DNA of 21,558 bases from the IMG/VR virus record IMGVR_UViG_3300025120_000658, positions 1-21,558 of that record; one strand, 5' to 3'. A program made the translations under genes and the position numbers. The DNA is from a virus. The notes below the pieces were generated by a model. That model was given only the letters and a program-made list of their open reading frames with translations. It did no database searches and was not told the origin of the DNA. Below are positions 15,101 to 21,558 of this stretch, in pieces; within the stretch, counting starts at the first letter, position 1; each line of letters opens with the position of its first letter.

Positions 15101-15470
15101 GCCTTTAACCAGAGTTGGATCTAATTACATTGCTTCTGGCAACAGCGGCCAAAGCGGCATCCATACTTGTGCACCAGTAGCCATAACCAATTGCAGATCT
15201 GGGGGCTCATTTGTTGCTTATGTACAAGGCATTCTAGGTGATGTACAAAACATGGTAGTTGAATTTTCAACCGATGGAACTAATTACTCTGATGCAAACG
15301 GCCAAGTATTTACAATTAATGCTGGTACTTTTAGAGGTTATACACTTTTATACAATGACACTTTGACTTTTGCTTCTGGTGCAAGCACTGCTAATTTTAG
15401 AATTAAATTTAATGGCAAACAAAACTACACTCAAATTGGCCTAACTGTAACTGTAGATAACACAAATTAA
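12147..15470 (+). CDS. Tail tip / central fibre protein (lambda gpJ-like)
   Basis: This 1107-aa protein should sit at the tail tip and make first or central contact with the host envelope; lambda J is 1132 aa. Start choice: the ATG at 12147 overlaps the previous stop and has GGTGGGG (12134-12140) six bases upstream, better than the GTG at 12135. Residues about 25-50 are hydrophobic (INYVLTAVTLAVGVKGFL). The hub-like core follows (GKIGLIYGTRRVGAQIIYMDV, DYITNDEYGKGL, MRGIFLYIDGKYELSI). A fibronectin-III-like domain begins near residue 610 (PTGLAFTDSG). Then come an Ala/Thr-rich, probably coiled-coil segment with a WADT...IYVRNAANNGW module, a DUF1983-like stretch near 885-950 (GYVLKVDANGKVAQM) and a beta-rich C-terminal domain. 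No lambda K or I gene lies between L and J. Confidence 0.88.
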   Translation: MGFWTAVGTFFTKIGKAWAAADTLQKINYVLTAVTLAVGVKGFLQARNMLNKGQDILANKTSMGGKIGLIYGTRRVGAQIIYMDVNANDSRDMYVVYALSVGECDEIIGRTIELDGNPLTDSARFIDGGYIGSDKISSGSGSLNTVSQNGTGGDPGAGSFGTDPTAKYRYVMNLHHGAATQTADPMLVASMPNWTTAHRLDGICYIAAHYGYSKEGMWRGVPQLTVQVRGKKVFDPRDNTQTFGTVSTYKHSDNPALCFLDYITNDEYGKGLTSSQINMSTFTAAANVCDTQVDQPYFNGSAQNVTWEGTAGNDFINITGTGSNTVWWQNKISELINLEDSSGNAVLTSAEIKDIQRTNFYDASEQYSVYFNGTLGSTYASQNGQSLLKVKRFHCNGFVDVNKNVMDNAKELLANMRGIFLYIDGKYELSIEDTGSSTFSINDNHIIAESGIGVDYGNKDKKANKVIVEFFNANKKYELDTATVLHTASPFTADDGGEVLEIKAEFPFVSDPYIAYNMAKAILTRSRNQTTMQFMGTPEMYKLNVGDIVDLTYAGLGFNGKVCRVEALELQSNGLVAVSLIEYFDVYTWEVPPQEAVEELADLPSAFAVKAPTGLAFTDSGSSSTARPFLSWNEPTDFPDHTFRVNIVDSSGNQLTNKIVDTNNADLNYLPKGNNYVASVSSINTLGVESVPATLTFSITTEPVNTADIKDAAVTLSKAGTDLVAAINSGSAAATELIKSTSAPSTRANGDALQAQDLWADTNDNNQIYVRNAANNGWEKARDSSLVTLFGTSSFTGNDITSAMATAQGDILTLTTDTTATASALTNLTATVGTNTGAISTEQTTRATETAALATSIGVVSATAGTNSAAISTNATAIADIDGNVSAGYVLKVDANGKVAQMVLGSNASSGSGASSIVSFLADTFQIDNDAGSSVSPFIVSGGSVFIDNARINNLSGTKIDVDTLAVKFFADVTSKIYNHDNTAVPLTRVGSNYIASGNSGQSGIHTCAPVAITNCRSGGSFVAYVQGILGDVQNMVVEFSTDGTNYSDANGQVFTINAGTFRGYTLLYNDTLTFASGASTANFRIKFNGKQNYTQIGLTVTVDNTN

Positions 15471-15531
15471 AAATATATATGCGAAAAGATCTTAATAAAA
15501 GTAAAATTTATAAACAACAAAAGGGTAATTA

Positions 15532-18500
15532 ATGTCTCAGAATACGAACTACAATTTAGCAAACCAGAGTGGGGCAAACTTTAGGGCGGAACTAAACAAT
15601 ACTCTCCTAGATATTGTTTCTAATAACTCTGGTGCGACAGAACCAGCAACTATGTTTGCTTATGAATTATGGGTAGATACTAGCAGTTCAGTTATGAAGA
15701 TCCGCAACAGCGGAAACGATGCCTGGATAACTTTGCCCTGGAGTATTACAGCTGATAATACAGTTGATATAAATGGCGGTACAGTTAATGGGATAAGTAG
15801 TTTATCTTTTAGCAGCGGATCTACAGTTGCATCTATTTTAGATGAAGATAATTTAAGTTCAGATAGTGCAACAGCTTTAGCAACTCAACAATCAATTAAG
15901 GCTTATGTTGATAGCCAAGTTACAGCCCAGGATTTAGATTTCCAAGCCGATAGCGGTGGGGTGCTTTCAATTGATCTTGATAGTGAGACATTTACTTTAA
16001 ATGGCGGCACTGGCATAACTACACTTGGAGCAGAAAACACAGTTAGTTTTTCTATTGATTCAACTGTTGCAACTTTAATTGGAAGCCAGACACTTACAAA
16101 CAAAACCATAGATTTAGATAACAATACTTTATCTAACATTGAAACTGACAATTTAAAATCTGGTGTCCTGGACACAGACTTAACTTCAGTTTCTGCATCC
16201 GACAATACTTTGGCTTCAGCAAAAGCCATTAAGACGTATGTTGATGCGGCCATAACTGCTGAGGATCTTGATATAAGCGATGGATCTAATTCTGGATCTA
16301 TAGATCTTGATTCAGAAACTTTAGGCTTACTAGGTGGCACTGGCGTTACTTCTGCTTTATCTGGCAACAATATTACATTTTCTATTGGCCAATCAGTTGG
16401 CACTTCAGACAATGTTCAGTTTGGAGTTATTACAGCTGCATTGACTGGTAATGTAACTGGCCAGGTAAGCGATATATCTAACCACTCAACTACCAATTTA
16501 AGTGAGGGTACTAATCTTTATTACACTGATGCCAGGAGTTTTACAGCGTTTGATACCAGGCTTGCCACTAAGGACACTGGCGATTTATCTGAAGGATCTA
16601 ATCTTTACTATACAGATACAAGATTTGATACAAGGCTTGCGAGTAAGGACACTGGAGATCTAACAGAAGGATCTAATTTATATTTTACCAACGAAAGAAC
16701 AGACGATAGAGTTGCAGCCCTTATACAAAATGGTACAGGTATAACCTGGACTTATGATGATGCCTCTGGAACATTAACAGGCGTTGTATCTTTATCTTCG
16801 TTTAACACATCCCAACTTACAGAATCTGGGAATTTGTATTACACGGATGCTAGAGCAAGGGCCGCAATATCAGAAAACTCTGCTCAACTTTCTTATGATT
16901 CTTCTACTGGTGTTTTAACTTATAGCCAGGGAAATTCAGACACAGTATCTGAAGGATCTACTAATTTATTTTATACAGATACCAGGGTAGCCACTAAGAT
17001 TGATTCTTATGTAGATAAAGCATTTGTGGATGCACTTAATGTTGTAGCTGCATCAACCTCTGGTAATGCGGCCACGGCCACGGCTTTGGCAACAACCAGG
17101 ACATTTTCTATTACAGGCGATGCTACAGCTTCTGCACAAAACTTTGATGGATCTGGCAATGTAACTTTATCTTTAACCATTGATGATGATGCAGTTGCCC
17201 TGGGTACAAAAACCACAGGAAATTATGTTGCCACAATTGCTGGCACTACTAATGAGATTGAAGTAACTGGATCTGGATCTGAAACAGCAGCTGTAACCAT
17301 TGGCCTTCCTAATGATGTTTCTATTGCAAACGATTTAACAGTTGCTGGAGATCTAACAGTTAATGGAGATCTAACTTATTTAGATACAACCAATTTAAAA
17401 ATTGAAGATAATTTATTTGAATTAAATTCTAATCTTACTGGATCTCCAGTTAATGATTCTGGAATGTTAATCAATAGAGGATCTTCAGATAATGCTGTAT
17501 TTATTTGGGATGAATCAGCGGATAAATTTACCCTGGGCCTAACAACAGCAGACGGATCTGCAACAGGCAACATAACTCTGGCCTCATTGGGAACATTGGT
17601 TGCTAATGTGGAAGGAGCAATTACAGGAAATGTCACTGGCCAAGTTTCCACTTTATCTAATCACGATACAGATAATTTAAGCGAAGGATCCTCATCTTTA
17701 TATTTTACAAACGCTAGGGCAAGATCTGCAATTTCAGCAAGCGGAGATATTTCTTATAACAGTTCAACTGGTGTTATATCTTTTACAGCTTCAGCTGCAC
17801 CAGTAACTTCAGTTAATTCAGCAACAGGGGCCGTGGTTTTAGATAGCGATGATGTAGCAGAAGGCACAAACAATCTTTATTACACAAATGCCAGGGCCAG
17901 GGCGGCCATATCTGAGGGATCTACACAATTAAGCTATAACTCTGGAACGGGTGTTTTAACATTTAGCCAAGGCAACTCAGACACAGTTGCAGAAGGATCA
18001 AGCAACTTGTATTACACAGATACCAGGGTTGCTACAAAAATTGATTCATATGTTGATAAGGCATTTATAGATAACTTGTCAGTGGTGGCCGCAAGTGCCA
18101 CAGGCAATGCTGGATCCGCAACAATATTACAAACAGCCAGGACAATTGCTGGCGTATCATTTAATGGATCTGCAAACATTTCTCTGGACACTTCTAACAT
18201 TACTGAAGATAGCAGTTATTTATATTACACAGATGCCAGGGCAAACAGTGCTATTGATACCAGGGTAAATAAGGCCTTTGTTGATGGTTTAAATGTGGTT
18301 GCAGCTTCTGCAACTGGTAATGCTGGTTCAGCCACAGTTCTGGCCAACGCCAGGACAATTGCTGGAGTGTCTTTTGATGGATCTGCAAATATAACTTTAG
18401 ATACAGCAGACATAACTGAAGATTCTTCAGCATTATATTTTACAAATGCCAGGGCCAGATCTGCTATTAGTGTTTCTGGATCTCTTGCATATAACTCATC

Positions 18501-20229
18501 AACTGGCGTACTTTCATTTACTCAAAGAACTGATGCAGAAGTACAGGCCCTTATTACAGCTGGCACTGGTGTTAGCGTTTCAAGTGGTGCTGTTTCTATT
18601 GGCCAGGCCGTAGCAACTTCCGATTCACCAACATTTGCCAACATGACATTAAGTGGCACTGGCTCTATAAAAGTTCCAAGTGGTACTACAGGCCAAAGAG
18701 ATGGATCCCCAGCAAATGGTATGTTTAGATACAACACCACCGATGCACAATTTGAAGGATATGCAGATGGTGCCTGGGGTGCTATTGCTGGATCTGGTGG
18801 TGGTGCATCCGCCATGGAAACCAACAACTTTACTGGAGATGGATCTGCTACTGCTTTTACATTAAGCAGCAGCGTTTCAAGTGAAGATAATTTACTAGCC
18901 TTTATAGAAGGTGTTTATCAAAACAAAGCTGACTTTGTGGCCAGCGGAACAACCATAACTTTTGACACAGCCCCAGCTTCTGGCCGCAACATAGTGGTGC
19001 ATCATGTTAAATCTAATATTGGTGGAAGCAATGTAATTTTAAATTCATTTACTGGCGATGGCTCAGATACAACCTTTACATTATCAACAGCACCACAATC
19101 TGAAAATAATACCCAGGTTTATTTAAATGGTGTTTACCAAAATAAATCAACTTACTCAGTATCTGGAACAACTTTAACTTTTGATGCAGCACCAGCTAAT
19201 AGTGTTGCGATTGAAGTAATGATGTTTACTCAGACAACTGTAAATGTACCTACTACAAACAGCGTAGGGATTACCCAACTAAATGTAAGCGATGGATCTA
19301 ATGGTCAAGTGCTTACAACAAATGGATCTGGTACTTTATCATTCTCTACTGTAAGCGGTACAACTATAAATAATAATGCTGATAACAGAATCATAACTGG
19401 TAGCGGTACAGCTAATACTTTAGAGGGTGAAGCTAATTTAATATTTGATGGGACAAATTTAGGAATTGGTCAAGCAAGTGATGGCGATAAACTCCATGTA
19501 TTAGGTACAGGTTTTTTTGAAGATGCTAGAGCCAATGGCGTAGGTGTTCAAATAAATGGTGGTAGTGGTAGTGAATTTGCTCATATAGGCGTAAGTGCAA
19601 GCAACCCCCTTACTTTTCAAACTGCTAACACAGAACGCATGAGGCTTCATGGTGGTGGAGATTTAACAGTTGCAACCACTACAGCGATTGGCTCAATGTA
19701 TAACGGAGTTAGTGGCATTGGTTTTGGTTATAGCTCTGGTGGCTATGGTGCTTGTGTTAGAGGTGGAACAAATACGCCTTTTTATGTATCTACCACTTCG
19801 CAAGGTGCTGGTGGTTTTATTGAGTTTGCACAAAATGGTGCAACCAGAGGTAACATTACTTACACAGGTTCAGCAACCTCTTATAACGCTTCCTCAGATT
19901 ACAGGCTAAAAGAAAATGCTGTTCCAATACAAAATGCACTATCTAAAATAGATTCTTTAAATCCAATTAATTTTGACTGGATAGAAAGTGGCGATAATTC
20001 AGACGGATTTTTAGCACATGAAATTCAAGCAGTTTTGCCATACACAGTTACAGGAACTAAAGACGAAGTTTATACAGATGATAATTCTGGCGAAGAAAAA
20101 ACAAATGGATTGCCAAAATATCAAGTTATGGACTACGCAAAACTTACACCATTGCTTGTTAAAGCAATACAAGAACAACAAACAATAATAGACGACTTAA
20201 AGTCAAGAATAGAAACACTAGAGGGATAA
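15532..20229 (+). CDS. Long repetitive tail fibre with C-terminal S74 self-cleaving chaperone
   Basis: This 1565-aa protein is a trimeric beta-structured fibre. AAGGG (15521-15525) lies six bases before the ATG. Residues 1-75 are a virion-attachment type domain (LANQSGANFRAELNNTLLDI, ELWVDTSSSVMKIRNSGNDAW). Residues about 315-980 carry about a dozen repeats of the type EGSNLYYTDAR with intervening GVLTFSQGNSDT and RTIAGVSFNGSANI units. Two FTGDGS...GVYQNK domains lie at about 1099-1235. The C-terminus (1455-1565) is a peptidase S74 intramolecular chaperone, with SDYRLKEN, LNPINFDWIES, GFLAHEIQ and a terminal helix AIQEQQTIIDDLKSRIETLE. S74 domains fold the trimer and then cut themselves off at the Ser of SDYR (Ser1455 here), leaving about 1454 residues per subunit. 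Base composition changes near residue 1270. Confidence 0.93.
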   Translation: MSQNTNYNLANQSGANFRAELNNTLLDIVSNNSGATEPATMFAYELWVDTSSSVMKIRNSGNDAWITLPWSITADNTVDINGGTVNGISSLSFSSGSTVASILDEDNLSSDSATALATQQSIKAYVDSQVTAQDLDFQADSGGVLSIDLDSETFTLNGGTGITTLGAENTVSFSIDSTVATLIGSQTLTNKTIDLDNNTLSNIETDNLKSGVLDTDLTSVSASDNTLASAKAIKTYVDAAITAEDLDISDGSNSGSIDLDSETLGLLGGTGVTSALSGNNITFSIGQSVGTSDNVQFGVITAALTGNVTGQVSDISNHSTTNLSEGTNLYYTDARSFTAFDTRLATKDTGDLSEGSNLYYTDTRFDTRLASKDTGDLTEGSNLYFTNERTDDRVAALIQNGTGITWTYDDASGTLTGVVSLSSFNTSQLTESGNLYYTDARARAAISENSAQLSYDSSTGVLTYSQGNSDTVSEGSTNLFYTDTRVATKIDSYVDKAFVDALNVVAASTSGNAATATALATTRTFSITGDATASAQNFDGSGNVTLSLTIDDDAVALGTKTTGNYVATIAGTTNEIEVTGSGSETAAVTIGLPNDVSIANDLTVAGDLTVNGDLTYLDTTNLKIEDNLFELNSNLTGSPVNDSGMLINRGSSDNAVFIWDESADKFTLGLTTADGSATGNITLASLGTLVANVEGAITGNVTGQVSTLSNHDTDNLSEGSSSLYFTNARARSAISASGDISYNSSTGVISFTASAAPVTSVNSATGAVVLDSDDVAEGTNNLYYTNARARAAISEGSTQLSYNSGTGVLTFSQGNSDTVAEGSSNLYYTDTRVATKIDSYVDKAFIDNLSVVAASATGNAGSATILQTARTIAGVSFNGSANISLDTSNITEDSSYLYYTDARANSAIDTRVNKAFVDGLNVVAASATGNAGSATVLANARTIAGVSFDGSANITLDTADITEDSSALYFTNARARSAISVSGSLAYNSSTGVLSFTQRTDAEVQALITAGTGVSVSSGAVSIGQAVATSDSPTFANMTLSGTGSIKVPSGTTGQRDGSPANGMFRYNTTDAQFEGYADGAWGAIAGSGGGASAMETNNFTGDGSATAFTLSSSVSSEDNLLAFIEGVYQNKADFVASGTTITFDTAPASGRNIVVHHVKSNIGGSNVILNSFTGDGSDTTFTLSTAPQSENNTQVYLNGVYQNKSTYSVSGTTLTFDAAPANSVAIEVMMFTQTTVNVPTTNSVGITQLNVSDGSNGQVLTTNGSGTLSFSTVSGTTINNNADNRIITGSGTANTLEGEANLIFDGTNLGIGQASDGDKLHVLGTGFFEDARANGVGVQINGGSGSEFAHIGVSASNPLTFQTANTERMRLHGGGDLTVATTTAIGSMYNGVSGIGFGYSSGGYGACVRGGTNTPFYVSTTSQGAGGFIEFAQNGATRGNITYTGSATSYNASSDYRLKENAVPIQNALSKIDSLNPINFDWIESGDNSDGFLAHEIQAVLPYTVTGTKDEVYTDDNSGEEKTNGLPKYQVMDYAKLTPLLVKAIQEQQTIIDDLKSRIETLEG
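16483..18474 (+). repeat. YYTDAR-type repeats in the tail fibre gene
   Basis: Around a dozen related segments carry the consensus SEGSNLYYTDARxxxAI. Two large units are near-identical in protein: RARAAISE...VVAAS around 16850-17055 and again around 17890-18090. A further pair of about 71 residues starts at 18082 and 18295 (both VVAASATGNAGSAT...). Synonymous codons differ widely between copies. They likely form the repeating shaft of the fibre. Confidence 0.85.
18826..19230 (+). repeat. Two tandem FTGDGS/GVYQNK domains in the fibre
   Basis: Copies start at 18826 and 19045. Both read F-T-G-D-G-S, then FTLS, GVYQNK, SGTT.TFD.AP and a closing strand. This domain recurs in marine phage fibres, from memory, and is probably a beta-sandwich on the fibre shaft. 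Confidence 0.8.
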
Positions 20230-20233
20230 AAAA

Positions 20234-20647
20234 ATGGCAAATACAAAAGTGACACAAGAACTCATAGCGGATGATGCTATAGGTAGCGATCAGCTTGCAA
20301 GCAGCGTATCAGTTGCTGGTTCGGCCAGGATTGCACAGGTGGCATTAACTTCAAGTAGCAATGCAGTTGCTTGGGATGCTACAGCAGCAGCTAATGCTTA
20401 TTATTTGACTACAGAAAATACAACTTTTGCAGCACCAAGTAACAATGTACAGGGTGCAATTATTTCTGTAGAAATAGCCCAGGGCGGCACACCTTACACA
20501 GTAGCCTGGAATACAATTTTTGAATTTGCAGCTTCAACTGCCCCAACAGTAACTGCTACAGCCAACAAAACCGATATTTTCAGTTTTCGCTTTAATGGTA
20601 GTGTCTACCAAGAACTTGGCCGAGTACAAAACATGGCACAAACTTAA
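20234..20647 (+). CDS. Fibre-associated structural protein, beta-rich
   Basis: A 137-aa protein directly after the fibre, with GAGGG eight bases upstream of its ATG. The N-terminus (MANTKVTQELIADDAIGSDQLAS) has the ELIADDAIGSDQLA pattern that I recall from attachment segments of marine phage fibres. The rest is a small beta domain: QVALTSSSNAVAWDATAAAN, YYLTTENTTFAAPSN, GAIISVEIAQGG, YTVAWNTIFEFA and FSFRFNGSVYQELG. It may cap, brace or connect the fibres on either side. Function is not established. CCAGG and CCTGG sites reappear here, unlike in the flanking sequence. Confidence 0.7.
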   Translation: MANTKVTQELIADDAIGSDQLASSVSVAGSARIAQVALTSSSNAVAWDATAAANAYYLTTENTTFAAPSNNVQGAIISVEIAQGGTPYTVAWNTIFEFAASTAPTVTATANKTDIFSFRFNGSVYQELGRVQNMAQT

Positions 20648-20648
20648 T

Positions 20649-21558
20649 ATGGAAACGCTACAGCGTACAGCAAATAGAGGAAGCATATCTACTGGGTATG
20701 ATATTGATAACTCTTGTAAGTTTGAAATTGATAATAGTGAATGCCTAACTAAAACATTTGGGTCTAGTGGCAATAGAAAAGCATGGACTTGGAGTTCGTG
20801 GGTTAAAAGAACTGAACTAAATTCTTCAACAACCTACCAACTACTTTTTTCAGCAGGAACAGGAAATCCACCTAGAGATGTTTTTTTCTTTGATGATGAT
20901 ACAGATGATACTTTGTGCTTTTTTTCAAATGGTGGATTATTTTCTTCAGGAACACTTGGCTTTAGAACTGATGCCGTTTTTAGAGATACATCAGCTTGGT
21001 ATCATATAGTTCTTGTTTTAGATACAGCAAACTCTACAGCAGCAGATAGATTAAAATTATATGTAAATGGTGTAAGTCAAACATTTTCTACATATAACGC
21101 ACCTACTCAAAATGCTGATTCATTAATAAATAGTAATACTGCCCATGCTATAGGAAGAGATTCATCTTTTGCTGCTTTGGGTTTTGATGCTCAATATTTT
21201 AGTGGATATATGGCTGAAACACATTTTGTTGATGGCTCTGCTTTAGCACCAACTTCGTTTGGTGAAGTTGATGATGATAGTGGTATTTGGAAACCCAAAG
21301 CCTATACAGGTTCACATGGTACTAATGGTTTTTATTTAGATTATGCGGATGCTGCGGACTTGGGTGATGATGAAAGTGGTAATGGTAATGACTGGACTGA
21401 AGTCAACATCACAGCCGCAGATCAAGCTGTGGACACACCTACTAATAATTTTTGTACGCTTAATCCTTTATATAACTATGCTTATGGAAATACCATTACA
21501 GAAGGAGCAACAAAAATTTATGGAGCGGCAAATAACTGGGGTGGTGGCAAAGCAACTT
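20649..21558 (+). CDS. LamG/concanavalin-A-like receptor-binding protein, 3' end outside window
   Basis: The ATG at 20649, one base after the previous stop, opens a frame that stays open to the window edge (303 codons). It begins METLQRTANRGSISTGYD. The body has the lectin-like pattern RKAWTWSSWVKR, a WYHIVLVLDT strand, LKLYVNGV, AIGRDSS and GYMAETHFVDGSALAPTSFG, followed by GTNGFYLDYAD, DESGNGNDWTEVNIT and DTPTNNFCTLNPL. This is the laminin-G-like domain that recurs in marine phage tail proteins and is a strong candidate for carbohydrate receptor binding. No clear ribosome site precedes it; coupling to the gene before may drive translation. Codon and motif use differ from the head and tail genes. 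The C-terminus is missing. Confidence 0.85.
   Translation, partial: METLQRTANRGSISTGYDIDNSCKFEIDNSECLTKTFGSSGNRKAWTWSSWVKRTELNSSTTYQLLFSAGTGNPPRDVFFFDDDTDDTLCFFSNGGLFSSGTLGFRTDAVFRDTSAWYHIVLVLDTANSTAADRLKLYVNGVSQTFSTYNAPTQNADSLINSNTAHAIGRDSSFAALGFDAQYFSGYMAETHFVDGSALAPTSFGEVDDDSGIWKPKAYTGSHGTNGFYLDYADAADLGDDESGNGNDWTEVNITAADQAVDTPTNNFCTLNPLYNYAYGNTITEGATKIYGAANNWGGGKAT

Noticed and set aside
15471-15531. Promoter or terminator between the tip and fibre genes
   Set aside because: The 61-bp gap is A-rich with a good ribosome site (AAGGG) but no hairpin and no convincing -35/-10 pair.
15903-16412. 169-aa minus-strand open frame opposite the fibre gene, and similar antisense frames (e.g. 9796-10161, 14444-14797)
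   Set aside because: They mirror strongly coding plus-strand genes, have low-complexity Val/Ser-rich products and no ribosome or promoter context.
16483-18474. CRISPR-like or minisatellite repeat array
   Set aside because: Repeats are conserved at protein level, in frame and degenerate in DNA, within a fibre gene; there are no identical direct repeats with unique spacers.
20649-21558. Diversity-generating retroelement target in the lectin-like gene
   Set aside because: C-type lectin targets and a reverse transcriptase with template repeat would be needed; neither is visible, and the fold is LamG-like.

Overview
This window is the left, structural part of a tailed double-stranded DNA phage (or prophage) genome, with every gene on the + strand. 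The order is recognisably that of phage lambda: small terminase (Nu1), large terminase (A), a W-type connector, portal (B), protease plus major capsid protein (C/E position), head-tail completion (FII-type, two copies), tail terminator (U), tail tube (V), frameshifted tail chaperones (G/GT), tape measure (H), M-like and L-like minor tail proteins, tip protein (J), and then a block of fibre and receptor-binding genes. The virion is therefore predicted to be a siphovirus with a lambda-type, flexible, non-contractile tail. No integrase, repressor, lysis, replication, tRNA or CRISPR element is visible, so lifestyle cannot be read from this piece.

The DNA is AT-rich. Stops are almost all TAA (one TAG, no TGA). 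Most genes are coupled by TAATG or short overlaps and have purine-rich Shine-Dalgarno (SD) sequences. The fibre modules (YYTDAR-type repeats, paired FTGDGS domains, an S74 chaperone end, and a LamG-like protein with a GYMAE motif) resemble, from memory, those of marine cyanophages and pelagiphages. A marine, probably Gram-negative host is my inference; no host is proven.

Layout. 1-56: a short AT-rich leader in which I see no element. 57-2328: terminase pair. 2329-2456: the longest non-coding gap, with an 11-bp inverted repeat, a TTGACA box and an SD for a TTG-started gene. 2457-6815: connector, portal, and one large protease-capsid fusion that carries two well-placed internal start sites. 6816-8469: a hairpin, then head-completion genes including a tandem duplication and two small lysine-rich proteins. 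8456-10999: tail tube, chaperones with a -1 frameshift at A-AAA-AAG, tape measure. 11000-15470: tail-tip proteins. 15532-21558: a 1565-aa repetitive fibre ending in a self-cleaving chaperone, a 137-aa fibre-associated protein, and a lectin-like protein that runs off the window.

Two genome-scale signals stand out. First, GATC, CCWGG and GGCC are strikingly dense through much of the window (13, 13 and 12 copies by hand count in 61-1260). Second, all three drop to zero at about position 19,340, inside the fibre gene, and stay almost absent in the last gene, which marks a mosaic boundary. I found no sign of an unrelated undescribed system; the novelty here lies in the architecture of the capsid gene, the duplicated completion gene and the fibre region.
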